Source: Mycobacterium sp. 852002-50816_SCH5313054-b (GTDB taxonomy: Bacteria; Actinomycetota; Actinomycetes; Mycobacteriales; Mycobacteriaceae). Taken from it: a DNA stretch of 64,000 nucleotides. The notes beneath the pieces are model-generated. The model did no database searches. It saw only the letters and a program-made list of their open reading frames with translations, and was not told the origin of the DNA. Position 1 is the first letter of the stretch, and each line of letters starts with the position of its first letter. The stretch spans positions 1 to 64,000 of the forward strand of contig NZ_LZIC01000076.1 of the NCBI RefSeq assembly GCF_001667185.1, in the 5' to 3' direction. The position numbers and the translations under genes were made by a program. Of this stretch, positions 16,603 to 26,335 are shown piece by piece.

Positions 16603-17082
16603 TCAGCTGGCCGGCGCCGGCGAACTCGGCGCCGGGCCGGGCCCTGGCTGTGGCAGCTGCGGCGGGGTCGGCGTGGGGCTGGTGCTCGGCGGACAGAAGG
16701 GCGCCGGCAGCAGGCACGGCAGCTGCGGCGGGGCGAACGGCGGCGGCGTCGTGGTGGTCGTCGTGGGCGGCGGCACGGTAGTGCTCGGCGGCACCGTCGT
16801 CGTCGGCGTCGGGGTGAACGTGACGGTTGCCGGCGGCTGCTGCACCCGGCTGCGCGGCACCCAGGTGTAGTTCGGGTCCGGCACGAAGCCCGGCGGCACC
16901 ACCTGCGGGGCCGGGGGCTTGGCAGCCGGTTCGGGCCGGTAGGTGTCGTACACCCACCATGTGGCCAAGAACACCACTATCAAGATCAGCGTCGACGTGC
17001 GCATCCGGCCGCCGAACAGGTGGCTCCAGCGCCGTTGCGCTCCCCCGGCGCGCCGCTCGAGGATGTTCACGGTGAACTTCAC
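16603..17082 (-). CDS. Proline-rich membrane protein (Rv3103c-like)
   Basis: A 159-residue protein with a basic N-terminus, one membrane helix ([17 protein letters not shown], about 32-48) and a long outer region rich in Pro and Thr (stretches of TTT and PPP). A short segment [13 protein letters not shown] lies just outside the membrane. Two Cys ([10 protein letters not shown]) sit near the end. Start GTG overlaps the stop of the MscS gene by 3 bases, so the two are translationally coupled. Same place as Rv3103c in M. tuberculosis. Function unknown; possibly a cell-envelope spacer near FtsEX. Confidence 0.75.
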   Translation of the reverse strand: MKFTVNILERRAGGAQRRWSHLFGGRMRTSTLILIVVFLATWWVYDTYRPEPAAKPPAPQVVPPGFVPDPNYTWVPRSRVQQPPATVTFTPTPTTTVPPSTTVPPPTTTTTTPPPFAPPQLPCLLPAPFCPPSTSPTPTPPQLPQPGPGPAPSSPAPAS

Positions 17083-18062
17083 CGGCCCCGCACCGCCGCA
17101 TCGGCTTGTTCTTCGGCAGCCTCGGCCGCCGGGACCGAGGGATCGTCGACCAGACCGACCTTGGCGTCGGCCGCGGTCATGATTCCGACGCGGGCCAACG
17201 CTCGAATGACCAGGACGCGCAACTGCCGGCCGACCTCGAACTGCTTGCCGGGCAGGGTGCGGGCCACCATGCGCAGGGTGACGGTGTCGACTCCGATGCT
17301 TTCCACGCCCATCACGGTGGGCGGATCCAGCAGCAATTCGCCCAGCACCGGGTTGTCCATCGCGCGGTCGCATTCCTGGTGCAAGACCTCATTGACCCGG
17401 TTCAGGTCGGCGGTGGTCGACACCGGGATGTCCACCACGGCACGGGCCCAATCCTTGGACAGGTTGACCACCTTGACGATCTGCCCGTTGGGAATGGTCA
17501 ACACCTCGCCATCCGGCGAGCGCAGCCGGGTCACGCGCAACGTCACGTTCTCGACCGTGCCGCTGGCCTCCGTAGCGGACACCACGGTCAGGTTGACCAG
17601 GTCTCCGAAGCCGTACTGCTTCTCGACCAGGATGAAGAACCCGGAGAGCAGGTCTCGCACCAGCTGCTGCGCACCGAAACCGAGCGCCGCGCCCACCACC
17701 GTCGCCGGCGCCACCAAACCGCTCACCGAAAACCGCAGCACGTCGGCGATCTGCAGCATGACCCAGATGCCGATGATCACGACCGAAACCCAGGAGATCA
17801 CGGACGCCACGGCCTGGCGATGCTTGGTGGCCTCCGAGCGCACCAAGGCGTCGCTTTCGGCGAAGCCCAGGTCGAGCTTGCGGGTGACCTGCTGGGCCAC
17901 CCAGTTGACGAAGCGGGCCGCGAGCACCGCCGCGATCAACACCATGACGATCCGCAGACCGCGGGTGATGATCCACTGACCGGCGTCGCCGCGCCAGAAT
18001 TCGTGCCAGCCCAGCGCCTGTATCGAGGCGGTTGCGGCAGTAAATGTCGTGTTAGTCAGCAT
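17079..18062 (-). CDS. MscS-family mechanosensitive channel (Rv3104c-like)
   Basis: A 327-residue small-conductance channel protein. Three membrane segments lie at about 33-52, 87-107 and the pore helix ([26 protein letters not shown], split by the family GxGxQ-like motif). A beta domain with [33 protein letters not shown] and a cytoplasmic alpha/beta tail follow. The ATG at 18062 overlaps the prfB stop by 11 bases, giving tight coupling. Counterpart of Rv3104c. Confidence 0.9.
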   Translation of the reverse strand: MLTNTTFTAATASIQALGWHEFWRGDAGQWIITRGLRIVMVLIAAVLAARFVNWVAQQVTRKLDLGFAESDALVRSEATKHRQAVASVISWVSVVIIGIWVMLQIADVLRFSVSGLVAPATVVGAALGFGAQQLVRDLLSGFFILVEKQYGFGDLVNLTVVSATEASGTVENVTLRVTRLRSPDGEVLTIPNGQIVKVVNLSKDWARAVVDIPVSTTADLNRVNEVLHQECDRAMDNPVLGELLLDPPTVMGVESIGVDTVTLRMVARTLPGKQFEVGRQLRVLVIRALARVGIMTAADAKVGLVDDPSVPAAEAAEEQADAAVRGR

Positions 18063-19164
18063 CTTTTCGATTGCGCCACCGGATCCCCGCTTCCAGGAAT
18101 CCGTCGATGTCCCCGTCCAGAACCGCGGTCGGATTGCCCACCTCGTACTCGGTCCGCAGATCCTTGACCATCTGATACGGCTGCAGTACGTAGGAGCGCA
18201 TCTGGTTACCCCAGGAGCTGCCGCCCTCACCCTTCAACGCGTCCAGCTCAGCGCGCTCTTCTGATCGCTTGCGCTCCAACAACTTTGCCTGAAGCACTCG
18301 CATTGCCGAGATCTTGTTCTGCAGTTGCGATTTTTCGTTCTGGCAAGTCACGACGATACCCGTCGGGATGTGGGTCAAACGCACCGCGGAGTCTGTGGTG
18401 TTCACCGACTGGCCGCCGGGGCCGCTGGACCGGTAGACGTCCACCCGCACGTCGCCTTCCGGAATATCGATGTGATCGGTGGTTTCCACGACGGGGAGCA
18501 CCTCGACTTCGGCGAACGAAGTCTGACGCCGGCTCTGGTTGTCGAACGGGCTGATCCGGACCAGCCGATGGGTGCCCTGCTCGACGGACAACGTGCCATA
18601 GGCGAAGGGAGCATGCACCGCGAAGGTGGCGCTCTTGATGCCCGCTTCTTCCGCGTAGGAGGTGTCGAACACCTCGACCGGGTACTTGTGCTGCTCCGCC
18701 CAGCGGATATACATCCGCATCAGCATCTCGGCCCAATCGGCGGCGTCCACCCCTCCGGCGCCCGAACGGATCGTCAGCAGCGCCTCGCGCTCGTCGTACT
18801 CACCCGAGAGCAGCGTGCGCACCTCGGTGGCCTCTATATCGGCGCGCAGCGCCTTGAGCTCCGCGTCGGCCTCGGCGAGCGTGTCGGCGCCGCCCTCCCC
18901 CGCTTCGGCCGCCAGCTCGTAGAGCACCGGCAGGTCGTCGAGGCGCTGCCGCAGCGACTCGATTCGGCGCAGCTCGCCCTGCGTGTGGGACAGCTGGCTG
19001 GTCACGCGCTGCGCATTGGTCTGGTCGTCCCACAGCTTGGGATCGGACGCCTCGTGCTCCAGCTTCTCGATGCGGCTGCGCAAACCGTCCACATCGAGCA
19101 CCCGCTCCACCGTGGTCAGGGTGGAGTCAAGGGCGGCGATGTCGGCTTGACGGTCGGGTTCCAC
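18052..19164 (-). CDS. prfB: Peptide chain release factor 2
   Basis: Terminates translation at UGA and UAA. Seen: the SPF anticodon-like tripeptide in RISPFDNQS and the GGQ motif in [17 protein letters not shown]. The GTG at 19164 (370 residues, starting with EPDRQADI after Met) matches the remembered M. tuberculosis protein; a TTG 18 bases upstream is an alternative. The frame runs through with no internal UGA, so the programmed frameshift of the E. coli gene is absent, as in other actinobacteria. Confidence 0.95.
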   Translation of the reverse strand: MEPDRQADIAALDSTLTTVERVLDVDGLRSRIEKLEHEASDPKLWDDQTNAQRVTSQLSHTQGELRRIESLRQRLDDLPVLYELAAEAGEGGADTLAEADAELKALRADIEATEVRTLLSGEYDEREALLTIRSGAGGVDAADWAEMLMRMYIRWAEQHKYPVEVFDTSYAEEAGIKSATFAVHAPFAYGTLSVEQGTHRLVRISPFDNQSRRQTSFAEVEVLPVVETTDHIDIPEGDVRVDVYRSSGPGGQSVNTTDSAVRLTHIPTGIVVTCQNEKSQLQNKISAMRVLQAKLLERKRSEERAELDALKGEGGSSWGNQMRSYVLQPYQMVKDLRTEYEVGNPTAVLDGDIDGFLEAGIRWRNRKDAD

Positions 19165-19254
19165 AGGCGCCCACGTTACCAATGCTCAGGTCATGGCCCG
19201 GGTGCCAGCGTTTAGCATCAGGTGACCAGCCCCACACGAACAGAAGGCTCGAGG

Positions 19255-20616
19255 ATGCGCCCATATCACGTCGCGATCATCGGCTCCGGACCGTCGGGAT
19301 TCTTCGCCGCGGCATCGTTGCTGAAGGCCGCCGACGCCTCGGAGAACATCGACGTGGCCGTCGACATGCTCGAGATGCTGCCGACGCCCTGGGGGTTGGT
19401 CCGCTCCGGCGTCGCCCCCGACCACCCCAAGATCAAGTCGATCAGCAAGCAATTCGAGAAGACCGCGGAGGACCCCCGCTTCCGCTTCTTCGGCAATGTG
19501 GTGGTGGGCGAGCATGTCGAGGCGGCCGAACTCGCCGAGCGCTATGACGCCGTGGTCTATGCCGTGGGGGCGCAGTCCGACCGCGCGCTGAACATTCCGG
19601 GCGAGGATCTGCAAGGCAGCGTCGCCGCCGTCGACTTCGTGGGCTGGTACAACGCGCACCCGAGCTTCGAGCGCAGCACGCCCGACCTGTCGGGCACCCG
19701 GGCCGTTGTCGTGGGCAACGGCAACGTGGCGCTCGACGTGGCGCGCATCCTGGTCACCGACCCGGATGTGCTGGGGCAGACCGATATCGCCGACCACGCC
19801 CTGGAATCGCTTCGCCCCTGCGGTGTGGACGAGGTGGTCATCATCGGCCGGCGCGGACCGCTGCAGACGGCGTTCACGACGCTGGAGCTGCGCGAACTCG
19901 CGGACCTCGAGGGGGTCGACGTCATCGTCGACCCGGCCCAACTAGAGGGCATCAGCGACGAGGACGCGGCCGCGGTGGGAAAGACGACGAAGCAGAACAT
20001 CAAGGTGCTGCGCGACTACGCCCAGCGCGCCCCGCGGCCCGGCCATCGCCGAATCGTCTTCCGATTCCTGACTTCTCCGATCGAAATCAAGGGTGACGGC
20101 AAGGTGGAGAGCATCGTGCTCGGCCGCAACGAGCTGGTCAGCGACGAGAGCGGGCGGGTCGCGGCGAAGGACACCGGCGAGCGCGAGGAGCTGCCGGCTC
20201 AATTGGTGGTCCGGTCGGTCGGTTACCGCGGCGTGCCCACCCCGGGTCTGCCGTTCGACGACAAGAGCGCGACCATCCCCAACACCGACGGCCGGGTGGA
20301 TGGCAGCCGCAACGAGTACGTCGTCGGGTGGATCAAGCGCGGACCGACCGGTGTGATCGGTACCAATAAGAAGGACTCCCAGGAGACCGTCGATACCCTG
20401 CTGGGTGACTTGGCCGCTGCCGAGGAACTCGCGGACTTCGACGACGACCACGCCGACAAGCTGGTGGACTGGCTGGCATCGCGTCAGCCGAAGGTGGTCA
20501 CCTCCGCTCACTGGGAAGTCATCGACCGCCACGAGCGGGCCGCCGGCGAGCCCCATGGGCGCCCCCGCGTCAAGCTACCCAGCCTCGCAGAGCTGCTGCG
20601 GATCGGACACGGCTGA
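19255..20616 (+). CDS. fprA: FprA, NADPH-ferredoxin reductase
   Basis: Adrenodoxin-reductase-type flavoenzyme passing electrons from NADPH to ferredoxins, which feed cytochromes P450 in mycobacteria. 453 residues. FAD motif AIIGSGPSGFFAA near the N-terminus, then TPWGLVRSGVAPDH, NADP motif VVGNGNVALDVARIL with a following GRRGPLQTAFT, and VGWIKRGPTGVIGTNK for the C-terminal FAD contact. ATG preceded by GAGG at short distance. Its left neighbour prfB is divergent; on the right it meets a DevR-like gene rather than the M. tuberculosis neighbour agpS. Confidence 0.96.
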   Translation: MRPYHVAIIGSGPSGFFAAASLLKAADASENIDVAVDMLEMLPTPWGLVRSGVAPDHPKIKSISKQFEKTAEDPRFRFFGNVVVGEHVEAAELAERYDAVVYAVGAQSDRALNIPGEDLQGSVAAVDFVGWYNAHPSFERSTPDLSGTRAVVVGNGNVALDVARILVTDPDVLGQTDIADHALESLRPCGVDEVVIIGRRGPLQTAFTTLELRELADLEGVDVIVDPAQLEGISDEDAAAVGKTTKQNIKVLRDYAQRAPRPGHRRIVFRFLTSPIEIKGDGKVESIVLGRNELVSDESGRVAAKDTGEREELPAQLVVRSVGYRGVPTPGLPFDDKSATIPNTDGRVDGSRNEYVVGWIKRGPTGVIGTNKKDSQETVDTLLGDLAAAEELADFDDDHADKLVDWLASRQPKVVTSAHWEVIDRHERAAGEPHGRPRVKLPSLAELLRIGHG

Positions 20617-20625
20617 TCGGGCGGC

Positions 20626-21249
20626 TTAGAACCATTGGCGGTCGAGCGTGTACGGGTAGCGGGTCACACCCAATTTGACCAGCACACGCGACACGCGTTT
20701 GCGCACGAGGTCTTCCGCCAACCTGGTCCGCTCGGCGATCTGCCTGTCGGTCAGGCCGTCACCGAGCAAGCTCAACAACGCGCGGTCCCGGTCGTCGAGG
20801 CCCCAGCGCCCGTCGTTGTCCTCGGCGATCCGCCACACCCTCTCCATCAGCGCGGCCGTGGCCCGCGGGTCGAGTAGAGATCGCCCGGCGCCGACATCCT
20901 TGACGGCGGAAGCCAATTGCATGCCTTTGATGTCCTTGACGACATATCCGCTGCCGCCGGCAAGGATCGCATACAGCATCGCCTCGTCAGAGCTATGCGA
21001 CGTCAGGATCAGGCAGCGCAGATCCGGCATGGACGACCGGAGATCGCGGCACAGCTGGACACCGTGCCCGTCGGGCAGCCAGTCGTCGACTACGGCGACA
21101 TCGGGACTGGCCACGGGAATCTTGGACATCGCCTCGGCGACGGATCCGGCCTCCCCCACGCAGTCGAGTTCGGGGTCCGCACAAAGCAAGTCGATCAGGC
21201 CGCGCCGCACCGCCTCATGATCGTCGACCAAAAAGAAACCTAGGCTCAT
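20626..21249 (-). CDS. DevR/DosR-like orphan response regulator with altered DNA-binding helix
   Basis: A 207-residue NarL/LuxR-type regulator. The receiver is intact: Asp9/Asp10, phospho-acceptor Asp55, Thr83 and Lys105. Sequence similarity to DosR is high through the receiver ([35 protein letters not shown]). The C-terminal helix-turn-helix is degenerate: where DosR has AEKTVKNYVSRLL, this protein has [13 protein letters not shown], changing residues that I recall as DNA contacts (Lys179, Asn183). The final dimer helix is replaced by a short unrelated end ([10 protein letters not shown]). No sensor kinase gene follows; fprA ends 9 bases away. It sits 21 bases behind a universal stress gene, as devR does behind Rv3134c. 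Confidence 0.88.
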   Translation of the reverse strand: MSLGFFLVDDHEAVRRGLIDLLCADPELDCVGEAGSVAEAMSKIPVASPDVAVVDDWLPDGHGVQLCRDLRSSMPDLRCLILTSHSSDEAMLYAILAGGSGYVVKDIKGMQLASAVKDVGAGRSLLDPRATAALMERVWRIAEDNDGRWGLDDRDRALLSLLGDGLTDRQIAERTRLAEDLVRKRVSRVLVKLGVTRYPYTLDRQWF

Positions 21250-21270
21250 CCAAGTCGCGCCCGCACGCCG

Positions 21271-22068
21271 CTAGAGATTGCTCGAACGCGTGGCGAGAAT
21301 GGAATTCCCGGCGTTGTGCGCGCCGCACAGGTCGTAGCACGCGCGCGCGTCGGTCACGAAAAGCTGCTCCGGCTCCGGATTGGCGGCCAGATACTCGTCG
21401 ACGCTCCCCCGCACGACGGCGGATTCGACTTGCACGTCGGGGTACTGCCGCGTCCACCGGGCAATCCGGCGTCTCAGCAGCGCCTGCGCAGAACGTTTCG
21501 CCTCAACGTCGTCCGGCCCCGCGGAACGGGCTACCGCAATTGCGCGCAGCGGGGCTCGCCGCAGTCGCGCCTCCTCGAAGGCTTGGCGCAGCACCCCGGC
21601 GTTGTCGGCTTGCACGGTGACGCGACTGACCTTGGCGGCTGCCCGCCTGCCCGACGGGCGGCGGATGACGGCGACCGGGCACAGCGCCGACGCTGCCAAG
21701 CTCGCAGAAAGGGAGCCGACGCCATGGGCGGCATGATTGAGCCCGATGGACCCGACACACATCAGCACCGCCGACCTGGACTCCTCCATCATGCTGACAA
21801 GCGGCCTGCCCCAAAGGATTTCGGCTTCGACCTTCGCCGGCTGCCCGGTGGCCTCGACCGCGCGTCGGGCGTCCTGCAACGCCGAACGGGCGGTGGCCAA
21901 CCGGCCCTCGCGGTCCCCGGTTGCGTGAGTTTCTGACGGCTCGATCACGTAAACCAATCGCAGCGGTATGTCGCGGCTCACCGCCTCGTCGACCGCCCAG
22001 CGCGCAGCGGCAATGGCCGCTTTCGATCCGTCGACGCCGACGACGACGCTCGGAGCTGAATCACCCAT
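21271..22068 (-). CDS. Universal stress protein (Rv3134c-like)
   Basis: A 265-residue protein with two USP domains. The first begins VVVGVDGSKAAIAAARWAVDEA and has GSIGLNHAAHGVGSLSASLAASALCPVAVI, a fair match to the ATP-binding Gx2Gx9GS pattern. The second (about 145-265) is degenerate: it lacks that glycine motif and ends in NSILATRSSNL. First gene of a two-gene unit with the DevR-like regulator, the arrangement of Rv3134c-devR. A DosR-box-like sequence lies about 100 bases upstream. Confidence 0.88.
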   Translation of the reverse strand: MGDSAPSVVVGVDGSKAAIAAARWAVDEAVSRDIPLRLVYVIEPSETHATGDREGRLATARSALQDARRAVEATGQPAKVEAEILWGRPLVSMMEESRSAVLMCVGSIGLNHAAHGVGSLSASLAASALCPVAVIRRPSGRRAAAKVSRVTVQADNAGVLRQAFEEARLRRAPLRAIAVARSAGPDDVEAKRSAQALLRRRIARWTRQYPDVQVESAVVRGSVDEYLAANPEPEQLFVTDARACYDLCGAHNAGNSILATRSSNL

Positions 22069-22522
22069 CGGGGTCTCCTGCGCTGCTCGGAACTGCCAAT
22101 ACGGTTACGGCCCACCCGTACGTTATTGGCCTGGAACGGGGTTTACCCAGGGGCGTTGGATTCACAAATGGGGGCCATTGGCCCCTATCAATGGCTCGGG
22201 AAACCGGCGCGAACCCGTGGAGAGGCCGGCCTCACAATTCGACGGTGGCCTGCGGCGCCCCGACATATGGCGGGGTATCGGCGTTGACCCCGGCTATCCG
22301 AAAGGCGATTCGCCGATCGCGGCCAGCCGGCGCGGCCGCACTCGGACATTTTCAGGGGGCTGCCGCCGATGCCCCCGACACGGTCGGATTTGGCCGAAAT
22401 TTCCGGTACAGACCCGCAGCGGCGCCTACATTCTTATCACCACCGCCACTGCGGCGGAGGCGGACACGCTGCCGAATCGGGACCGGCACGGTTCACCACG
22501 TACACCAACAGGGAGACCTGAC
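22069..22522. other. Divergent intergenic region between the stress protein and PPE genes
   Basis: 454 bases with no gene that I can support. It holds promoters in both directions, a DosR-box-like palindrome (listed separately) and a second imperfect GC repeat GGGGGC/GCCCCC near 22356-22377. An upstream extension of the PPE frame through this stretch has no PPE-like sequence. Confidence 0.6.
22169..22188. promoter_or_regulatory. DosR-box-like palindrome
   Basis: The 20 bases contain GGGGCCATTGGCCCC, a perfect 15-bp palindrome. Against the remembered consensus TTSGGGACTWWAGTCCCSAA it keeps the key G4, G5 and C8 and their partners, matching about 13 of 20 positions. It lies between the Rv3134c-like and PPE genes, where a hypoxia-regulator site would be expected. 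Confidence 0.45.
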
Positions 22523-23671
22523 ATGGATTACGCCTTTTTTCCGCCCGAAATCAATTCCGCTCGCATTTACGGTGGCCCGGGGTCCGGATCGTTGTTGGCC
22601 GCGGCCGGCAGCTGGGACTCGCTGTCCGCCGAATTGGGCACCACAGCCGAGACCTATGGCTCCGTGCTCTCGGCCCTGACCACCCTGCACTGGCACGGAC
22701 CGGCGTCGGCGGCAATGACCGCCTCGGCGACCCCGTACGTGGAGTGGTTGACCACCACCGCCCAGCAGACGAAACAGACGGCCATGCAAGCCAGGGCCGC
22801 GGCGGCGGCATTCGACCAGGCCTTCGCCATGACGGTGCCCCCGCCGGCGATAGCGATCAACCGCGCGCAGCTGCAGGCGCTGATCGCGACGAACTTCTTC
22901 GGCCAGAACACCGCGGCGATCGCGGCCACCGAGGCCCAGTACGCCGAGATGTGGGCCCAGGACGCCACTGCGATGAACGGCTACGCCGTCAGCTCGGCGG
23001 CCGCTTCCCGGTTGACGTCGTTTGCGTCCCCCGCGCAGAACACCAACCCGGGCGGGGTCAACGAGCAGACCGCCGCGGCCAACCAGGCGGCCGCCGACCC
23101 GTTCGCCACCATCTACTCGCTATTGCAGGGGTTGAGTACGCAGCTATCGAATGCCATAGGCAACCTTCTGAACCTCAGCCCCATTCCGATCAGCACAAAC
23201 CCGCTCAGCGTGCTCGACTCCATACAGCTCCTCAATACAGGGATCCAGGGGACCGCAGCCATGGGATCGATGCCGTCGTTGCTCACCAGCGCGCAGGCCA
23301 ACTTGGCCTATCTATCCGGCGTCGGGGCGCCTGCACCCGCGCTCGGGCCGATCGGGCTCGGGCAGTTGCAGGGTGCGGCCAGCGCAACGGGGGTCGGCGG
23401 CCTGCCCAACGCGGTCACGGTGAGCATGGCCCGGGCGAATGCGATCGGGCCGATGTCGGTGCCGGCCAGCTGGTCCGCGCCGTCGACCACTAGGGTCGCT
23501 GCGCTGCAGCCCGCAGGCCTGACCACGCTGCCGGGCACCGACGAGTTGGCCGGGTCCGGTTACCCGGGCGTGCCTGGGATGCCGGCGGGCACGATGGGGC
23601 GGGCCTCGGGCGTCCTGCCGCGCTACGGGACCCGGCTCAACGTGATGACGCGCCCGCCCGCGGGCGGCTAG
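22523..23671 (+). CDS. PPE51: PPE51-like PPE family protein
   Basis: A 382-residue outer-envelope PPE protein exported by type VII secretion. PPE at residues 7-9 in DYAFFPPEIN, WXG in LHWHGPAS, and the stretch ALIATNFFGQNTAAIAATE that typifies the domain (about 1-175). The C-terminal part ends with SVPASWSAPSTTR, GLTTLPGTDEL and a VLPRYGTRLNVM motif, as in PPE51 (Rv3136), which has been linked to uptake of small nutrients such as sugars and glycerol. Start ATG with GGGAG about 8 bases upstream. Convergent and abutting with the next gene. Confidence 0.9.
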   Translation: MDYAFFPPEINSARIYGGPGSGSLLAAAGSWDSLSAELGTTAETYGSVLSALTTLHWHGPASAAMTASATPYVEWLTTTAQQTKQTAMQARAAAAAFDQAFAMTVPPPAIAINRAQLQALIATNFFGQNTAAIAATEAQYAEMWAQDATAMNGYAVSSAAASRLTSFASPAQNTNPGGVNEQTAAANQAAADPFATIYSLLQGLSTQLSNAIGNLLNLSPIPISTNPLSVLDSIQLLNTGIQGTAAMGSMPSLLTSAQANLAYLSGVGAPAPALGPIGLGQLQGAASATGVGGLPNAVTVSMARANAIGPMSVPASWSAPSTTRVAALQPAGLTTLPGTDELAGSGYPGVPGMPAGTMGRASGVLPRYGTRLNVMTRPPAGG

Positions 23672-24001
23672 CTAGGCGGCCGGCGGTGCGGCCGGCGCGA
23701 ACCGCCAATTGTCGGGATTCTTGGGCGAATACACCACCGGGAGGAGCTGGCCCATCGTCGGCCAGCGGTCGACGTCGACCGCCATGCGCTGATAGACGGC
23801 GTACTCACTGACGGTCGGCCCGTTGATGACGCCGGCGATGGTGACGAATTGCTCGCCGGTGGCGGCCGGCCGCGGGCTGACCCCGGTCACCAGCAGCGTC
23901 CCGCTCGCCAGCTCGCCGCGCGGGCCGCGCGGGAGGAACCGCTGGGCAAGGGCTACCCCGAGGACCGCCACGAGGAGGATGAGCACACCGAATTCCCACA
24001 C
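23672..24001 (-). CDS. Small conserved membrane protein
   Basis: A 109-residue protein with one N-terminal membrane helix ([18 protein letters not shown], about 6-23) and a soluble beta-rich domain containing [35 protein letters not shown] and [12 protein letters not shown]. The domain recalls DUF3592-type modules, but I am not certain. Its stop codon directly abuts the PPE stop. It is divergent from hisN, with 23 bases between starts. Confidence 0.6.
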   Translation of the reverse strand: MWEFGVLILLVAVLGVALAQRFLPRGPRGELASGTLLVTGVSPRPAATGEQFVTIAGVINGPTVSEYAVYQRMAVDVDRWPTMGQLLPVVYSPKNPDNWRFAPAAPPAA

Positions 24002-24024
24002 CTGGCCATGGTAGGACTGCTCCC

Positions 24025-24804
24025 ATGAGTCGCGAGGATCTGACGCTGGCGCTCGCCCTGGCCGACCGCGCCGACGCGCTGACCGCCGCCCGGTTCGGGG
24101 CGCTCGACCTGCGCGTCGACACCAAACCGGATTTGACGCCGGTGACCGACGCCGATCGCGGCGTCGAGGTCGACCTGCGCGACGTGCTGGGGCGCGAACG
24201 GCCGGACGACGGCGTCGTCGGCGAGGAGTTCGGCGGCACCGCCAGCTTCAGCGGGCGGCAGTGGATCATCGACCCGATCGATGGCACCAAGAACTTCGTG
24301 CGCGGCGTGCCGGTGTGGGCCAGCCTGATCGCGTTGCTCACCGACGGCGTCCCCTCGGTCGGCGTGGTGAGCGCGCCGGCGCTGCGCCGGCGTTGGTGGG
24401 CGGCGCGGGGAAACGGCGCGTTCGCCACCGTCGACGGCAGCCCGCCGCGGCAGTTATCGGTTTCCTCTGTGGCGCAGCTGGATTCGGCGAGCCTGTCGTT
24501 CTCCAGCCTGTCGGGGTGGGCGGACCGCGGCTTGCGTGATCGCTTCATCGGGCTGACGGATGAGCTGTGGCGGGTCCGAGCCTTCGGCGACTTCTTGTCC
24601 TATTGCCTGGTCGCCGAGGGCGCGGTCGACATCGCGGCCGAACCGGAGGTGTCGGTGTGGGATCTGGCGCCGCTCGACATCTTGGTGCGCGAGGCGGGCG
24701 GGAAGTTCACCGCCCTGGACGGGACCGCGGGCCCGCACGGCGGCAGCGCCGTGGCCACCAACGGCCTGTTGCATGACCAGGTGCTTTCCCGCCTGCGGGC
24801 CTAG
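24025..24804 (+). CDS. hisN: HisN, histidinol-phosphatase (inositol monophosphatase family)
   Basis: Mg2+-dependent phosphatase; the M. tuberculosis counterpart Rv3137 acts on histidinol phosphate in histidine synthesis. 259 residues. Metal-site motifs in order: GEEFGG (about 70-75), [13 protein letters not shown] (about 82-94) and [16 protein letters not shown] (about 211-226). No signal peptide. The start ATG is 23 bases from a divergent gene. A 26-bp palindrome follows the stop and separates it from fadE24. Confidence 0.88.
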   Translation: MSREDLTLALALADRADALTAARFGALDLRVDTKPDLTPVTDADRGVEVDLRDVLGRERPDDGVVGEEFGGTASFSGRQWIIDPIDGTKNFVRGVPVWASLIALLTDGVPSVGVVSAPALRRRWWAARGNGAFATVDGSPPRQLSVSSVAQLDSASLSFSSLSGWADRGLRDRFIGLTDELWRVRAFGDFLSYCLVAEGAVDIAAEPEVSVWDLAPLDILVREAGGKFTALDGTAGPHGGSAVATNGLLHDQVLSRLRA

Positions 24805-24834
24805 TCTTTGTGAATTAGTTAACACGCAGTCCCA

Positions 24835-24860
24835 TCTATCTTACTCCGGAGTAAGATAGA
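24835..24860. promoter_or_regulatory. 26-bp perfect palindrome before fadE24
   Basis: Two 13-base halves, TCTATCTTACTCC and its exact complement, meet at the centre with no spacer. It lies 36 bases before the fadE24 ATG. Length and position fit an operator for a TetR-type repressor of the fadE24-fadE23 unit. No U run follows, so a terminator for hisN is less likely. None of the operators I know (KstR, KstR2) match. Confidence 0.7.
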
Positions 24861-24896
24861 GATATCCGCATTGCCCCAACGACAGAGGCTGCTGAA

Positions 24897-26303
24897 ATGA
24901 CCGAGACCTCCGGTTCAAAACAGACTTCGAAGGCCACCCGCCCACGCTTGAAGAGACGCGGCCGCAAGACCGGGGTCGGACTGCAACCGCACAAGCGGAC
25001 CGGCATCGACCTGACCCTGGCGCTGCTCACCCCGCTCGTCGGCCAGGAGTTTCTGGACAAATACCACCTCCGCGACCCGCTCAACCGGGGGCTGCGCTAC
25101 GGCACGAAGACGATCTTCTCCACCGCCGGCGCCGCGACCCGCCAGTTCAAGCGGGTGCAGAACCTCCGGGGTGGGCCGACCCGGCTCAAGTCCAGCGGCA
25201 AGGACTACTTCGACCTGATGCCCGACGACGAGCAGAAGATGATCGTCGAGACCCTCGACGAGTTCGCCGAGGAGGTGCTGCGTCCCGCGGCGCACGACGC
25301 CGACGAGGCCGCGACCTACCCGCCCGACCTGATCGCCAAGGCCGCCGAACTGGGCATTACCGCGATCAACATCCCCGAGGACTTCGAGGGCATCGCCGCC
25401 CACCGCTCCAGCGTCACCAACGTGCTGGTGGCCGAGGCGCTCGCCTACGGCGACATGGGTCTGGCGCTGCCGATTCTCGCGCCCGGGGGCGTGGCGTCCG
25501 CGCTCACCCACTGGGGCAGCGCCGATCAGCAGGCGACCTACCTGCACGAGTTCGCCGGCGAGAACGTCCCGCAAGCCTGCGTGGCCATCGCCGAACCGCA
25601 ACCTCTGTTCGACCCCACCCGGTTGAAGACCACCGCGGTGCGCACCCCGAGCGGCTACCGGCTCGAGGGCGTGAAGTCGTTGGTGCCCGCGGCGGCCGAC
25701 GCCGAGCTGTTCATCGTCGGCGCCCAGCTGGACGGCAAGCCCGCGCTGTTCATCGTCGAGTCGTCCACCAAAGGTCTTGCCGTCAAGGCGGATCCGAGCA
25801 TGGGAATCCGCGCGGCCGCCCTGGGTCAGGTCGAGCTGTCCGGGGTGTCGGTGCCGCTGAGCGCCCGGCTGGGCGGGGACGAAGCCTCCAGCGACGACTA
25901 TTCGGAGGCGATAGCGCTGTCCCGCCTGGGCTGGGCGGCGCTGGCGGTCGGCACCTCACACGCGGTGCTCGACTACGTCGTCCCCTATGTAAAGGAGCGC
26001 GAGGCCTTCGGCGAGCCCATCGCTCACCGGCAAGCCGTGGCCTTCATGTGCGCGAACATCGCCATCGAATTGGACGGACTGCGGTTGATCACCTGGCGCG
26101 GCGCCGCCCGCGCCGAACAGGGCCTGCCGTTCACCCGCGAAGCGGCGCTGGCCAAGCGGCTCGGCACCGACAAGGGCATGCAGATCGGCCTGGACGGCGT
26201 GCAGCTGCTCGGCGGCCATGGCTACACGAAGGAACACCCGGTCGAGCGCTGGTACCGCGACCTGCGGGCCATCGGCGTCGCGGAGGGCGTCGTCGTCATC
26301 TGA
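24897..26303 (+). CDS. fadE24: FadE24, acyl-CoA dehydrogenase subunit
   Basis: Flavoprotein subunit for alpha,beta-dehydrogenation of acyl-CoA; in M. tuberculosis FadE23 and FadE24 are reported to form a heterotetramer. 468 residues with a basic N-terminal extension of about 100 residues before the ACAD fold (DEQKMIVETLDEFAEEVL). Later motifs are VPQACVAIAEPQPLF, LSRLGWAALAVGTSHAVLDYV, RQAVAFM and DGVQLLGGHGYTKEHPVERWYRD. The chain stops at VAEGVVVI, soon after where the catalytic Glu segment would be, which fits a partner-dependent subunit. Followed 32 bases later by fadE23. Confidence 0.93.
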   Translation: MTETSGSKQTSKATRPRLKRRGRKTGVGLQPHKRTGIDLTLALLTPLVGQEFLDKYHLRDPLNRGLRYGTKTIFSTAGAATRQFKRVQNLRGGPTRLKSSGKDYFDLMPDDEQKMIVETLDEFAEEVLRPAAHDADEAATYPPDLIAKAAELGITAINIPEDFEGIAAHRSSVTNVLVAEALAYGDMGLALPILAPGGVASALTHWGSADQQATYLHEFAGENVPQACVAIAEPQPLFDPTRLKTTAVRTPSGYRLEGVKSLVPAAADAELFIVGAQLDGKPALFIVESSTKGLAVKADPSMGIRAAALGQVELSGVSVPLSARLGGDEASSDDYSEAIALSRLGWAALAVGTSHAVLDYVVPYVKEREAFGEPIAHRQAVAFMCANIAIELDGLRLITWRGAARAEQGLPFTREAALAKRLGTDKGMQIGLDGVQLLGGHGYTKEHPVERWYRDLRAIGVAEGVVVI

Positions 26304-26335
26304 GTAGTTATCTAACACGAGCCGAAAGTTCAATC

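Noticed and set aside
18052..19164. Programmed frameshift in prfB
   Set aside because: The frame is continuous with no early in-frame UGA, as in other actinobacteria.
21968..22522. N-terminal extension of the PPE protein by 185 codons
   Set aside because: PPE proteins begin at the MDxxxxPPE motif; the upstream frame shows no PPE-like or signal sequence.
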